Shown here: one piece after another, positions 1-8,754 of the stretch
Numbering within the stretch: the stretch's first letter is position 1
Layout of the letters: the number at the start of each line of letters is the position of its first letter
Origin: Streptomyces venezuelae
GTDB lineage: Bacteria; Actinomycetota; Actinomycetes; Streptomycetales; Streptomycetaceae
DNA: 64,000 nt
Direction: 5' to 3'
Assembly (NCBI RefSeq): GCF_008642375.1
Contig: NZ_CP029194.1
Location: 992,001-1,056,000 of the forward strand
Translations under genes and position numbers: made by a program
The notes under the pieces: model-generated
The model's database searches: none
The model's input: the letters and a program-made list of their open reading frames with translations, nothing else
What the model was told of the DNA's origin: nothing

Positions 1-336
1 CAGCGCGGGGACGTGCGCCCGGTGGTGCTCCCCGCCGGGTCCGTCCCAGGCGAGGACCGCGCCCCGGTCGGTGAGGCAGAGCGCCGCGGTGCCGAGCAGT
101 GAGCGCAGCGTGCTCGCCGCCTTGCGGGCGGTCTCCTCGGTGAGTCCGGCGCGCAACGGAGGCGCGGCGAGCGAGGCCGTGTGCAGGGTGTGGAAGGTGG
201 CCCGCTCGACGGGCGTCCCGAGGCCGGGATCGACGGTGCGGCCCCCGCGACGGGCGGTGAACCTCCCGAGGACGAAGCCGACCGCGAGCAGTACCGCCCC
301 GGCGGCGCCCGCGGCGGCGAGGGCGATGCCGGTCAT
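1..336 (-). CDS. LytS-type sensor histidine kinase, N-terminal part (runs off left edge)
   Basis: Only the first 112 codons are inside the window. The ATG at 336-334 overlaps the stop of the upstream symporter gene (ATGA), so the two are translationally coupled. Residues 3-22 form one hydrophobic helix, followed by a basic turn (FTARRGG) and the start of a soluble sensor region (VERATFHTLHTAS, then LRAGLTEETARKAASTLRSL) like the GAF-type sensor of LytS-family kinases. The catalytic part is not visible. The LytTR response regulator of the same operon (2549-3316) is the expected partner, and the symporter between them may supply or sense the signal. Family assignment rests on this context and the N-terminal sequence. 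Confidence 0.75.
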   Translation of the reverse strand, partial: MTGIALAAAGAAGAVLLAVGFVLGRFTARRGGRTVDPGLGTPVERATFHTLHTASLAAPPLRAGLTEETARKAASTLRSLLGTAALCLTDRGAVLAWDGPGGEHHRAHVPAL

Positions 337-2066
337 CGGCGTACCTCCTGGGCGGGGACGGCGCCGGTGAGCTCCTCCGGCAGATGGAGCCGTGCGAGGA
401 GTGCCGGGGTGCCGGGCGGGATGCGGCCCGGGGTGGCGAGCGAGACGAGGACCATCGTCAGGAAGCCGAGGGGGACGGACCAGACGGCGGGCCAGGCCAT
501 CAGGGTGTGGGCCCACCCCTCCGGCGCGAGGCCCGCCCGGGTCGCCATCACGGCCGCGAGGGCCGAGCCGCCGCCGAGCAGGAGCCCGGCCATGGCGCCG
601 GGCGGCGTGAGCCGCCTCCACCAGATGCCGAGGACGAGCAGCGGGCAGAAGGAGGAGGCGGAGACCGCGAAGGCGAGGCCGACGGCGTCGGCGACCGGCA
701 CCTTGGAGGCGACCACGCCGACACCGAGCGGGACGGCGGTGGCCAGCAGGGTCGCGAGGCGGAAGTGGCGTACGCCCCGGGAGGGCAGGACGTCCTGGGT
801 GAGGACGCCGGCGACGGACATGGTGAGCCCGGACGCGGTGGAGAGGAAGGCGGCGAAGGCCCCGCCCGCCAGGAGCGCGCCGAGGACGTCGCCGGCGAGT
901 CCGCCGAGGATCCGCTCGGGCAGCACGAGCACGGCGGCGTCGGCGGAGCCCGTGAGGGCGAGCTCGGGGGCGTAGATCCGGCCGAGGGCTCCGTAGAGCG
1001 GCGGCAGCAGGTAGAAGGCGCCGACGAGGCCGAGCACGACGAGGGTGGTGCGGCGGGCCGCCCGGCCGTGGGGGCTCGTGTAGAAGCGGACGGCGACGTG
1101 CGGCAGGCCCATGGTGCCGAGGAAGGTCGCGAGGATCAGTCCGTACGTGGCGTACAGCTGGTGTCCGTCGTGCCCTCCGGCGAGCGGCTGGGACCAGCCG
1201 AGGGGATCGGCGCCGGTGGCGGCCCTCTCGGGGAGAACCGCTCCCGGTGCGAAGGCGAGTTCGGTACCGGCGAGGACGTGGTGGGTCCCGGGGGCGAGGG
1301 TGACGGTCCGCCGCTCGTACGGGACGTCGTCGACGCGTCCGGTGACGGTGGCGGTCAGCGGGGCGTCGAGGCCGATGCGTACCGTGTCGGCGACCCGGAC
1401 GACGGTGTGCTCGCGGAGGACCGCGGGGGCGTCGAAGCGGGCCCGGGGCGCTCCGTCGCCGTACCAGGCGGCGAGGAGGAAGAGGGCGGGGACGAGCAGG
1501 GCTGTGAGCTTCAGCCAGTACTGGAAGGCCTGGACGAAGGTGATGCTGCGCATCCCGCCTGCCGCGACGGTGCCGGTGACGACGAGGGCGACGAGCAGCC
1601 CGCCGACCCAGTCGGGGGCGCCCGTGAGGATCTCCAGGGTGAGCCCGGCGCCCTGGAGCTGCGGCAGCAGGTAGAGCCAGCCGATGCCGACGACGAAGAG
1701 GCTGGCGAGGCGGCGGGCCCGCCGGGATTCGAGGCGGGCCTCGGCGAAGTCGGAGAGGGTGTACGCGCCGGAGCGGCGCAGCGGGGCGGCGACGAGGACG
1801 AGCAGGACGAGGTATCCGGCGGTGTAGCCGACCGGGTACCAGAGCATCGCGGGGCCCTGGACGAGGACGAGTCCGGCGATGCCGAGGAAGGAGGCGGCGG
1901 AGAGGTACTCGCCGCTGATGGCGGCGGCGTTGAGGCCCGGTCCGACGGTCCGCGAGGCGACGTAGAAGTCGGAGGTGGTGCGGGATATCCGCAGGCCGAG
2001 GGCGCCGATGAGGACGGTCGCGAGGACGACGGCGGTGACGGCCGCGACGGCGTATGTCTGGTTCAC
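333..2066 (-). CDS. Sodium:solute symporter (SSS family, acetate/proline-permease type)
   Basis: A 577-residue polytopic membrane protein with the SSS layout: an N-terminal helix ending in ISRTTSDFYVASRTVGPG, then AISGEYLSAASFLGIAGL (the sodium-site region) and about 13 hydrophobic segments. A hydrophilic insert at about residues 205-295, rich in beta-strand-like sequence, separates two membrane blocks. It resembles the ActP-type cation/acetate symporters that actinomycetes place between a DUF485 protein and a LytS kinase. The upstream DUF485-like gene ends 10 bp before it and the kinase gene overlaps its stop. It probably imports a small carboxylate with Na+; the substrate is inferred from family only. 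Confidence 0.9.
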   Translation of the reverse strand: MNQTYAVAAVTAVVLATVLIGALGLRISRTTSDFYVASRTVGPGLNAAAISGEYLSAASFLGIAGLVLVQGPAMLWYPVGYTAGYLVLLVLVAAPLRRSGAYTLSDFAEARLESRRARRLASLFVVGIGWLYLLPQLQGAGLTLEILTGAPDWVGGLLVALVVTGTVAAGGMRSITFVQAFQYWLKLTALLVPALFLLAAWYGDGAPRARFDAPAVLREHTVVRVADTVRIGLDAPLTATVTGRVDDVPYERRTVTLAPGTHHVLAGTELAFAPGAVLPERAATGADPLGWSQPLAGGHDGHQLYATYGLILATFLGTMGLPHVAVRFYTSPHGRAARRTTLVVLGLVGAFYLLPPLYGALGRIYAPELALTGSADAAVLVLPERILGGLAGDVLGALLAGGAFAAFLSTASGLTMSVAGVLTQDVLPSRGVRHFRLATLLATAVPLGVGVVASKVPVADAVGLAFAVSASSFCPLLVLGIWWRRLTPPGAMAGLLLGGGSALAAVMATRAGLAPEGWAHTLMAWPAVWSVPLGFLTMVLVSLATPGRIPPGTPALLARLHLPEELTGAVPAQEVRR

Positions 2067-2076
2067 GGGGGGTGCT

Positions 2077-2472
2077 TCACCGCTCGACGAGGCCGGTGAA
2101 GTCGCGCTCGTTGCGTTCGGCGCGGCGGACGTACCAGTGGGCCGTGCCCCAGATGACCGGGTACACCCCGACGCCGAGCACGGCCCAGACGAGGGCCTCG
2201 GGCGCGGGCAGCGCGAGCAGCAGGGGCAGCGAGCCGACGAGCAGCGCGAGCGCGCCGAGGGCGGTGAGCGCGGCGCGCAGCTGGCTGCGCATCAGGGAGC
2301 GGACGTAGGTGTGCCCGAGGGTGGTCTGCTCGTCGATCTCGGAGCGCGCCGGGGCGTGCGCGGGGGGCCGCCGGGCGGGGCCGGGGACGGCCGCGTGGGC
2401 GGAGACTCCGTGGGCGGAGGCGTAGGTGACGGTCTCGCGCCGGGGTCTGCGCGGCGGGTGGGGCTCCGGCAT
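2077..2472 (-). CDS. DUF485-like small membrane protein
   Basis: A 131-residue protein with a proline/arginine-rich N-terminus (residues 1-45), then HTYVRSLMRSQLRAALTA, and two hydrophobic helices at about 68-85 and 89-108. It ends in a basic cytosolic tail (YVRRAERNERDFTGLVER). This arrangement matches the small DUF485 subunits found next to SSS acetate-type symporters, and the symporter gene follows after 10 bp. It is probably a regulatory or assembly partner of the transporter. The DUF485 label comes from size, topology and context, since the core motif is poorly conserved here. Confidence 0.75.
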   Translation of the reverse strand: MPEPHPPRRPRRETVTYASAHGVSAHAAVPGPARRPPAHAPARSEIDEQTTLGHTYVRSLMRSQLRAALTALGALALLVGSLPLLLALPAPEALVWAVLGVGVYPVIWGTAHWYVRRAERNERDFTGLVER

Positions 2473-2548
2473 CGGCGTCCGCTCTCTGACTGGCTGCTGG
2501 AGCGTGGAGTGTACGCAGACGGCATCCGCCGCCGGTAGGGGTGTCCGG

Positions 2549-3316
2549 TCAGCCGCCGGCCCGGCGCATCAGCAGGTCACGGAGGTGGCGGGCGTGGCGG
2601 CGGCTGACGGCGAGGTCGGTGTCGCCGAGCCGTACCGAGGTGGCGCCTCCGTCGAGCCGGAGTTCGTCGATCCGGTCGAGGGCGACGAGATGGCTGCGGT
2701 GGATGCGGACGAAGCCCCGGGCGGCCCACCGCTCTTCGAGGGTGGACAGCGGGATGCGGACGAGGTGGCTGCCGTGGTCGGTGTGGAGGCGGGCGTAGTC
2801 GCCGTGGGCCTCGACGTACGCGATGTCGTCGACGGGGACGAAGCGGGTGACCCCGCCCAGTTCGACGGGAATCTGCTCGGGTGCGGCAGGGGTGGTCGCG
2901 GGCGCGGCCGGGGCGGTGGCCGCGGCGTGGACCAGGTCGTGGACACGGCGGACGGCCTCGGCGAGACGTTCGCGGCGGACCGGCTTGAGGACGTAGTCGA
3001 CCGCCTTCAGGTCGAAGGCCTGGAGGGCGAAGCCCTCGTGGGCGGTGACGAAGACGACGAGCGGCGGGCGGGCGAAGCCGGCGAGCAGCCTGGCCACGTC
3101 GAGTCCGGTGAGGCCGGGCATGTGGATGTCGAGGAAGACGACGTCGATGCCGTCGTCCCCGTCGGGCCCCGTCTCCAGGGCGCGCCCGATCCTGCGCAGG
3201 GCCGCGGTCGCGTCGCCCGCGCCCTCGGCGGTTCGCACCCGGGGATCGGCGCGGAGCAGGTAGAGCAGCTCCCCGAGGGCGGGTTCCTCGTCGTCGACGG
3301 CCAGTACGCGCAGCAT
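2549..3316 (-). CDS. LytTR-family response regulator
   Basis: A 255-residue regulator. The N-terminal receiver domain (about 1-120) has the acidic pocket VDDEEP, the phospho-acceptor Asp63 in VVFLDIHMPG, and the conserved Lys in YVLKPVRRERL. An alanine/proline linker at about 135-155 leads to a LytTR DNA-binding domain (about 155-250) with YVEAHGDYARLHT, TLEERWAARGFVRIHRSHLVA and the closing AVSRRHARHLRDLL. It should bind direct-repeat LytTR boxes. It is the first gene of the minus-strand run to the DUF485 protein, the symporter and the LytS-type kinase, so it probably controls that transporter in response to the kinase. Confidence 0.93.
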   Translation of the reverse strand: MLRVLAVDDEEPALGELLYLLRADPRVRTAEGAGDATAALRRIGRALETGPDGDDGIDVVFLDIHMPGLTGLDVARLLAGFARPPLVVFVTAHEGFALQAFDLKAVDYVLKPVRRERLAEAVRRVHDLVHAAATAPAAPATTPAAPEQIPVELGGVTRFVPVDDIAYVEAHGDYARLHTDHGSHLVRIPLSTLEERWAARGFVRIHRSHLVALDRIDELRLDGGATSVRLGDTDLAVSRRHARHLRDLLMRRAGG

Positions 3317-3347
3317 GCGGCGGAGTGTAGTGCGAGGCTCCGCGCGG

Positions 3348-4220
3348 CTACTTGAGGAGCTTCGACATCCGGCGGTCGGCGAGCGGCCTGCCGCCGGTCT
3401 GGCAGGTCGGGCAGTACTGGAGGGAGGAGTCGCTGAAGCTCACTTCGCGGATGGTGTCCCCGCACACCGGGCAGGGCTCGCCGGTGCGGCCGTGGACGCG
3501 CAGGCCGCTCTTCTTCTCGGCCTTGAGGCGGCCGGCGGCGAGTCCGTGGGAGCGCTCGACGGCCTCACGGAGGGTGTTCCGCAGGGCCGTCCAGAGAGCG
3601 GTCGTCTCCTCCGGGGTGAGGTTCTGCGTGGGCTTGAAGGGCGACATCCTCGCGGCGTGGAGGATCTCGTCGCTGTAGGCGTTGCCGATGCCCGCGATGA
3701 GGCTCTGGTCCCGCAGGGCGCCCTTGATCTGGCGCCGTTCGCCCGCGAGGAGGGCCGCGAAGGCCTCGGGGCCGAAGTCCTCGGCGAGCGGATCGGGGCC
3801 GAGCCGGGCGACGCCCGGCACCTCGCCCGGGTCGTGGACCAGGTGGACGGCGAGGCGCTTGGTGGTGCCGGCCTCGGTGAGGTCGAAGCCGTCGCCTCCG
3901 GTGAGCGCGGTACGCAGCGCCAGCGGGCCCTTGCCGGGCTTCGGCGGCCCGGAGGGCAGCGGGTCGTGCCAGCGGAGCCAGCCCGCGCGGGCGAGGTGGA
4001 CGAGGAGGTGGAGCTCGCCGGCAGCGCCGGTGGTGGTGAGATCGAGGAACTTCCCGTGCCGGCCGACCGCGGTGACCTCGGCGCCCTCGACGGCGGTGAG
4101 GGGCGGGTCGTACGTCTTGAGGACGCTGATCGCGACGGGCAGGACGCGGGCGATCTCCTTGCCGACCAGGCGCGCGTCGAGGAACTCGCGCAGCGCTTCC
4201 ACCTCGGGCAGTTCGGGCAT
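3348..4220 (-). CDS. Fpg/Nei-family DNA glycosylase
   Basis: A base-excision-repair glycosylase/AP lyase of 290 residues. The start was set at the ATG at 4220 because it gives the mature N-terminus Pro2-Glu3 (MPELPEVEAL); the proline is the catalytic Schiff-base nucleophile and glutamate the general acid. An N-terminal beta-sandwich (to about 130) is followed by the helix-two-turn-helix (LAGERRQIKGALRDQ, then IAGIGNAYSDEIL). A C-terminal zinc finger has two Cys pairs (CPVC at about 261 and CPTC at about 281). It acts on oxidised bases. The missing canonical Fpg details favour a Nei-like specificity, but this was not resolved. It stands alone between the LytTR operon and a LysR remnant. Confidence 0.92.
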   Translation of the reverse strand: MPELPEVEALREFLDARLVGKEIARVLPVAISVLKTYDPPLTAVEGAEVTAVGRHGKFLDLTTTGAAGELHLLVHLARAGWLRWHDPLPSGPPKPGKGPLALRTALTGGDGFDLTEAGTTKRLAVHLVHDPGEVPGVARLGPDPLAEDFGPEAFAALLAGERRQIKGALRDQSLIAGIGNAYSDEILHAARMSPFKPTQNLTPEETTALWTALRNTLREAVERSHGLAAGRLKAEKKSGLRVHGRTGEPCPVCGDTIREVSFSDSSLQYCPTCQTGGRPLADRRMSKLLK

Positions 4221-4340
4221 GGCACCACCCTGCCGCACGGGTGGCGGGGCCGCGCGCCGGGTGCGCCGGTCCGGCGCGGCGCCCCGGCGCGGCTGCTCCG
4301 GCCGGGATCCGACAGGCGCGGGTCAGGGGCCCCGGGCGGA

Positions 4341-4906
4341 GACGTGCAGTTCACCGAAGTCGTGGGCAGCGATCCGTTGGCCTCCCTGCGCACCGGAGAG
4401 ACGGACGTGAACGTCCTGTGGCTGCCCGTCGCCGAACCGGTGCTCACCGTCGGCCCGACCCGTGGCCACCGGAGGACGCGTCCTGGCGGTGCCGGTGGAC
4501 CATCCGCTGGCCGAGCGCCACTCCGTGTCCCTGGAGGACCTCGCCGACAACCACGTCGCCGACCTCGGCCCCGACGCCCCCGAGCACTGGGGCGACTCGA
4601 TGGTCCCCACGCGGACACCGCTCGGCCGCCGCATCCCGCGCGGGCCCGCCGCGCACACCTTCCACGAGATCCTGTCCCTGGTGGCCGCCGGACTCTGCGT
4701 CCACCCGCCGGGCGTGCTCGCCGCCCGCTACAACGGCCACCCCGGCATCGCCTTCGTGCCCCTCCACGACGCCGCCGACCTCCGGCTGGCCCTCGTCTGG
4801 CGCTCCACCGCCCACAGCCCCCACCATCCGAGCGCTGGCCCAGACGGCCGCCGGCCTCGGGCCCCTCTCGCTCCGACCGTGCCGGTGCCACCCCCTAGGG
4901 TGGTGA
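4341..4906 (+). pseudogene. LysR-family regulator remnant (effector-binding domain only)
   Basis: The stretch reads as the C-terminal effector-binding half of a LysR regulator, but in three frames. First comes VQFTEVVGSDPLASLRTGETD through VLTVGP (to about 4460). A +1 shift follows into ATGGRVLAVPVDHPLAERHSV up to LALVWRSTAHSP (about 4820). A second shift gives TIRALAQTAAGLGPLSL before a TGA at 4904. No helix-turn-helix precedes it, and the sequence upstream to 4220 is GC-rich without coding signal. The truncation plus two frameshifts indicate a dead gene. It ends one base before the response regulator start, so it may once have been a neighbour regulator. Confidence 0.75.
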
Positions 4907-4907
4907 C

Positions 4908-5579
4908 GTGCGCGTATTGCTCGTCGAGGACGACGAAGACCTCCGGTTCGGGGTGGCCGCCGCTCTGCGGGCCGCCGGGCTCGCCGTCGACGAGGCGGCC
5001 GATCTGCCCCGGGCCGACGAGGCCCTGTTCGTCACCGCGTACGACTGCGCGGTCTTCGACCGGATGCTGCCGTCGGGGGACGCCGCCGCCTACGTCGAGG
5101 AGCTGCGGCGCTGCGGACGCGACGTGCCTGTGCTGTTCCTGACGGCGCGCGACACCGTCGCGGACCGGGTTGAGGGCTTCGCGAGCGGCGGCGACGACTA
5201 TCTCGTCAAGCCGTTCGCCGTGCCCGAACTGGTCGCGCGGGTACGCAGCCTGTGCCGCCGCGCCGCCGCCGTGCGCCCGCCGGTGCACCGCGTCGCCGAC
5301 CTGGAGGTCGACACCGCCCGCCGGCACGTCCGCCGGGCCGGGGTGCTGCTCTCCCTCACCACCAGGGAGTTCGCCGTCCTCGAAGTCCTCGCGGCCCGCG
5401 GCGACCAGGCGGTCTCCCGCTCCGAGCTGATCGAGAGCTGCTGGGACGAGATGGCCGAGCCGCAGTCGAACGTCCTGGAGGTGCTCGTCTCCCAGCTCCG
5501 CCGCAAGCTCGGGGCGCCGCCGCTGATCCACACCGTGCGCGGTGTCGGCTACCGGCTCGCGGCCGACGACGCCCGGTGA
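4908..5579 (+). CDS. OmpR-family response regulator
   Basis: A 223-residue transcription regulator starting at GTG. The receiver domain (1-115) shows the acidic cluster VEDDEDL, phospho-acceptor Asp51 in AYDCAVFDRMLPSG, Thr in VLFLTARD and Lys in YLVKPFAVPEL. The winged-helix domain (about 125-222) ends with VLEVLVSQLRRKLGAPP and TVRGVGYRLA, typical of OmpR/PhoB DNA binding. The kinase gene overlaps its stop by 4 bp, making a two-component operon. A tandem 11-bp CCTCAG repeat lies just after the operon in front of the secreted peptidase gene and is a plausible target. It resembles the CutR-like regulators of Streptomyces, but I cannot separate it from other OmpR members. Confidence 0.93.
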   Translation: MRVLLVEDDEDLRFGVAAALRAAGLAVDEAADLPRADEALFVTAYDCAVFDRMLPSGDAAAYVEELRRCGRDVPVLFLTARDTVADRVEGFASGGDDYLVKPFAVPELVARVRSLCRRAAAVRPPVHRVADLEVDTARRHVRRAGVLLSLTTREFAVLEVLAARGDQAVSRSELIESCWDEMAEPQSNVLEVLVSQLRRKLGAPPLIHTVRGVGYRLAADDAR

Positions 5580-6970
5580 AGCCCCCGTACCCGCTCCGGA
5601 AGCTCCACCGCAGCGCGCGCCCGACGCCTCCGCTCACGCCGACCGCGCGGGTGCTGCGGCTGCGTCGGCGGATCAGCCTGCTGTTCGCGCTGACCAGCGC
5701 CGTGGGGCTGATCGCGATGGCCGCCCTCGCCGTGCGGAGCGACAGCGCCCGCTGGCGGGAGCAGCTCGACCACTCGATGGACGCGGACGCCAGCTGGGCC
5801 CTCGGTCTCCTGGAGACGGACGAGAACGGGCGGCTGGCCACGGACGTCCTCGCCGACACGGTGAACACCGGCTGTCCGCCGCTGACCGTGCTCCTCGTGA
5901 CCGGCGACGAACCGGACGGTACCGGCGAGGAACCGAACCGTGCCGGCGACGAACCGGCCCCTACGGACGGCGGCCTGACCGTCCAGCACGCACCGTCCGC
6001 GCCGTGTCTGTCGGTGAGCCCCGGAGTGGTCCTGGAGGCCGGGAGTGCGGCGGTGCGGACCGGGGAGGCGCGGGGCTTCGACCGGCGGACGACGGACGGT
6101 GGGACGGTACGGGTGTTCGCGCTGCCCTTCTACGCGCCGGAGGCGGCGGAGGACGAGGGTCCGCAGGGCGTCCTGGTGACGACGGCCGACGCGACGGCCG
6201 AGCGGGACGACCACCGGCGGCTCGTGTGGATCGTGACGGGCGGCTGCGCGGTGCTCGTGCTGCTGTCCGCCGCCGTCGGCCACGTGCTGTCGGGGCGGGC
6301 GGTCCGGCCCGCACTCGCCGCGCTCGGCCAGCAGGAGGCGTTCCTCGCGGACGCGGCCCACGACCTGCGGACCCCGGCCGCCTCGCTCCGGACGCTCGCG
6401 GAGACGGCGCTGCGCGGCGAGACCGACAGCACGGAGGTGCACCGGCGCACGCTGCGCCTCGCGGAGGGCATGGGCCGGCTGGTCGACGGGCTGCTCACCC
6501 GGGCCCGGCTCATGTCCGGCACGGCCACGCCGGCGCGCCAGCCGCTGCGCCTGGACCAGTTGGTGGAGGCGGTCGTCGAGGAAGCCGCCGACGCGTCCGC
6601 GGCAGGACACCGCGTCCGCGTCGAGACCGAGGACACGGTCGTGGTCGCCGATCCCGATCTGGTGCGCCGGGCGTTCGGGAACCTCCTGGGCAACGCGCTC
6701 GCGCACGGCCACGTGCCGGGTCTTCCGGCGGACGTGCTGGTCACGGTCGCCCGGGACGGCACGCTGACGGTCGAGGACGCGGGTCCCGGCCTGCCGCCGG
6801 AGGTCGCCGACGCCCTGTTCGAACGCTTCCGCAGCGGATCCGGGTCCACAGGCCTCGGCCTGTCCATCGCCTCCTGGGTCGCCCACGCCCACGGCGGCTC
6901 GCTCACGGCCGGGCGCGGGGAGCGCGGCGGTGCCCGATTCGTGCTGCGGCTCCCGACGTCCGCGGACTGA
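5576..6970 (+). CDS. Sensor histidine kinase partner of the OmpR regulator
   Basis: A 464-residue membrane kinase. The start is the GTG at 5576, overlapping the regulator's TGA. Two membrane helices (about 36-60 and 214-240) flank an extracellular sensor of about 150 residues holding two cysteines (GCPPL, APCLS) and an acidic spacer with repeated D/E-EPxxxG units. The H-box is FLADAAHDLRTPAASLRTL, with His for autophosphorylation; the N-box is RRAFGNLLGNALAHG; the G-boxes are VEDAGPGLPPEV and GLGLSIASWVAHAHGG. There is hardly a HAMP linker between helix 2 and the H-box. The extracellular cysteines could sense thiol redox or secretion state, which is inference. Confidence 0.92.
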   Translation: MKPPYPLRKLHRSARPTPPLTPTARVLRLRRRISLLFALTSAVGLIAMAALAVRSDSARWREQLDHSMDADASWALGLLETDENGRLATDVLADTVNTGCPPLTVLLVTGDEPDGTGEEPNRAGDEPAPTDGGLTVQHAPSAPCLSVSPGVVLEAGSAAVRTGEARGFDRRTTDGGTVRVFALPFYAPEAAEDEGPQGVLVTTADATAERDDHRRLVWIVTGGCAVLVLLSAAVGHVLSGRAVRPALAALGQQEAFLADAAHDLRTPAASLRTLAETALRGETDSTEVHRRTLRLAEGMGRLVDGLLTRARLMSGTATPARQPLRLDQLVEAVVEEAADASAAGHRVRVETEDTVVVADPDLVRRAFGNLLGNALAHGHVPGLPADVLVTVARDGTLTVEDAGPGLPPEVADALFERFRSGSGSTGLGLSIASWVAHAHGGSLTAGRGERGGARFVLRLPTSAD

Positions 6971-7001
6971 GTCCCGCCGCCCGCCCCCTCGCCGTTCCCG
7001 G

Positions 7002-7023
7002 CCTCAGCAAATCCTCAGCATCC
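7002..7023 (+). promoter_or_regulatory. Tandem 11-bp direct repeat, probable OmpR-type operator
   Basis: Two adjacent 11-mers, CCTCAGCAAAT and CCTCAGCATCC, lie between the kinase stop and the secreted peptidase start at 7067. Eleven-bp spacing on one DNA face is the usual layout for OmpR/PhoP-family regulators. The adjacent regulator gene (4908-5579) is the obvious candidate binder. Confidence 0.6.
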
Positions 7024-7066
7024 TCGCGTGATCCTTCCCTGGACCGACCACCCATGGGAGTACTCC

Positions 7067-8719
7067 GTGATCACCGCCCCCACCCGCCGCCGCAGGGCCC
7101 TCGTCCTCGCTCTCGCCGTCCTCGGCGCCACCTCCCTCGCGGCCTGCACGGCCGGCACCGGGCCGGACGGGAAACGGCCGAGAAGCTCCGCCGCCACACC
7201 GGCCGACCCAGCCTCCCGCCCCGACCTGCGGCGCTTCTACGGCCAGAAGCTCGACTGGCGGCCCTGCGGCGAGCACCGGTGCGCCTCGCTCACCGTCCCG
7301 AGGGACTACTCCCGCCCCGGCGACGGCAAGACCTTCGTCCTGCCGGTGGCGAAGGCCGCCACCGCGGTCACGGGGAAGCGCGTCGGCTCGCTCGTGCTCA
7401 ACCCAGGCGGACCGGGCGAGCGCGGAGTACGGCTGATCAGGGACGGCGTCGCCGAGGACCTCGGCCGGGACGTGCGCGAGCGGTTCGACATCGTGTCCTT
7501 CGACCCGCGCGGAGTCGGCGCGAGCAAGCCCGCCCTGACCTGCACGGTCGCAGCCGGCTCCGCGGAGACCCCGAACGACGAGGACGCCGGCGCCGTCGTG
7601 CCCCTCCATCCCCGGACCGCGTCCGAACGCGCCGACGCCCTCGCGAGCGCCCGCGCGACGGCCGCCGGCTGCCGCGCCGCCAGCGGTCCGCTGCTCCCCC
7701 ACGTCGGGACGGACGACGCCGCACGCGACCTGGACGTGCTGCGGGCTGCCCTCGGCGAGCGGCGGCTGACGTACGTCGGCTGGTCGTACGGCACGAGCCT
7801 GGGCACCTCGTACGCCGAGCAGTTCCCGCGCCGCGTGCGGGCGATGGTCCTGGACGGGGCCGTCGACCCCTCGCTCGACTGGCGGCAGCGCATGACGGGC
7901 CAGGCCACGGGATTCCGGAAAGCCGTGGAGGAGTACGCCGAGTCCTGCGCCGACGTGGTCGGCGAAGCCTGCCCCGGCTCGACGCCCGAGGAGATACGCG
8001 CGCTGATCGACCGTCTCCTGGAGCGGACCGGACGTGAGCCGCTGCCGGTCGACGACTCCGCGTACGGTCTCGACGCCCCGGCCCTGGTCTCGGCGCTCAG
8101 TCTGTCCATGTACACCCCGGAGGCGCAGTGGCAGGCACTGTCCGAGGCGCTGGTCGCGGCCGAGGACGGGGACGGGACGCGGCTCGCGGCCCTGGCGGCG
8201 GGCGAGGAGGAGACCCCCGAACCCGACGCGGAGGAGTCCGGGGAACCCGCTGAGGCCGACGCGTCCGAGGGAGCGGCCGAGAGCGGCACCGACGGCGTGC
8301 CCGAGGACAACACCGACGCCGCCCTGATCGCGATCAACTGCCTCGACGTCCCCCACCCCCGCGACCCCCGGGCCTACTGGGACGCCCTCGCCCCCGCGGA
8401 GAACGCGGCGGGGGCCTACGGCACCACCGGCGTGACGAGCGAACTGGTCTGCGCGGACCTGCCGGCCGGTCCCCGGCGCCCGCACCGGGTGACGGCCGAG
8501 GGGGTGCCTCCGGTGCTGGTCGTGGGAACGGCGGGCGACCCGGCCACACCGTACGAGGAGGCCGTGAGCCTGGCGCGCCAGTTCCCCGGCGGGATGCTGT
8601 TGTCGTTCGACGCCCCCGGCCACACCGGCTACGGCCGCAGCGAGTGCGTCGACAGGAAGGTCGAGGCGTACCTGATCTCCCTCACGAAGGTCCTGCCCGG
8701 CACGACGTGCACGGCGTGA
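7067..8719 (+). CDS. Secreted lipoprotein alpha/beta-hydrolase (tripeptidyl aminopeptidase type)
   Basis: A 550-residue extracytoplasmic peptidase. The GTG at 7067 was preferred because GGGAG lies 6 bp upstream and it gives a compact signal peptide: TRRRR, a hydrophobic core, then the lipobox LAAC (Cys about residue 26). The mature part holds the alpha/beta-hydrolase core: SLVLNPGGPGERG (oxyanion region), the nucleophile elbow GWSYGTSLG, and the C-terminal TAP-like domain with VVGTAGDPATPYEEA (Asp) and GHTGYGRSEC (His). An acidic low-complexity insert at about 380-415 is unusual. It probably trims N-terminal peptides outside the cell. Its position behind the two-component operon suggests control by it. 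Confidence 0.88.
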   Translation: MITAPTRRRRALVLALAVLGATSLAACTAGTGPDGKRPRSSAATPADPASRPDLRRFYGQKLDWRPCGEHRCASLTVPRDYSRPGDGKTFVLPVAKAATAVTGKRVGSLVLNPGGPGERGVRLIRDGVAEDLGRDVRERFDIVSFDPRGVGASKPALTCTVAAGSAETPNDEDAGAVVPLHPRTASERADALASARATAAGCRAASGPLLPHVGTDDAARDLDVLRAALGERRLTYVGWSYGTSLGTSYAEQFPRRVRAMVLDGAVDPSLDWRQRMTGQATGFRKAVEEYAESCADVVGEACPGSTPEEIRALIDRLLERTGREPLPVDDSAYGLDAPALVSALSLSMYTPEAQWQALSEALVAAEDGDGTRLAALAAGEEETPEPDAEESGEPAEADASEGAAESGTDGVPEDNTDAALIAINCLDVPHPRDPRAYWDALAPAENAAGAYGTTGVTSELVCADLPAGPRRPHRVTAEGVPPVLVVGTAGDPATPYEEAVSLARQFPGGMLLSFDAPGHTGYGRSECVDRKVEAYLISLTKVLPGTTCTA

Positions 8720-8754
8720 ACTTCATGGCGTGAACTTCACGGTGTGACGTTCAC
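8713..8754. repeat. Three 14-bp tandem repeats across two convergent gene ends
   Basis: GGCGTGAACTTCAT, GGCGTGAACTTCAC and GGTGTGACGTTCAC follow directly on one another. The first contains the TGA stop of the peptidase gene and the last touches the stop of the minus-strand acyltransferase gene. This looks like recent slippage expansion of an end-of-gene sequence. Confidence 0.85.

Noticed and set aside
384..2099. 571-codon plus-strand frame opposite the symporter
   Set aside because: It is the antisense shadow of a clear SSS gene; its product is low-complexity Gly/Glu/Arg without any family pattern.
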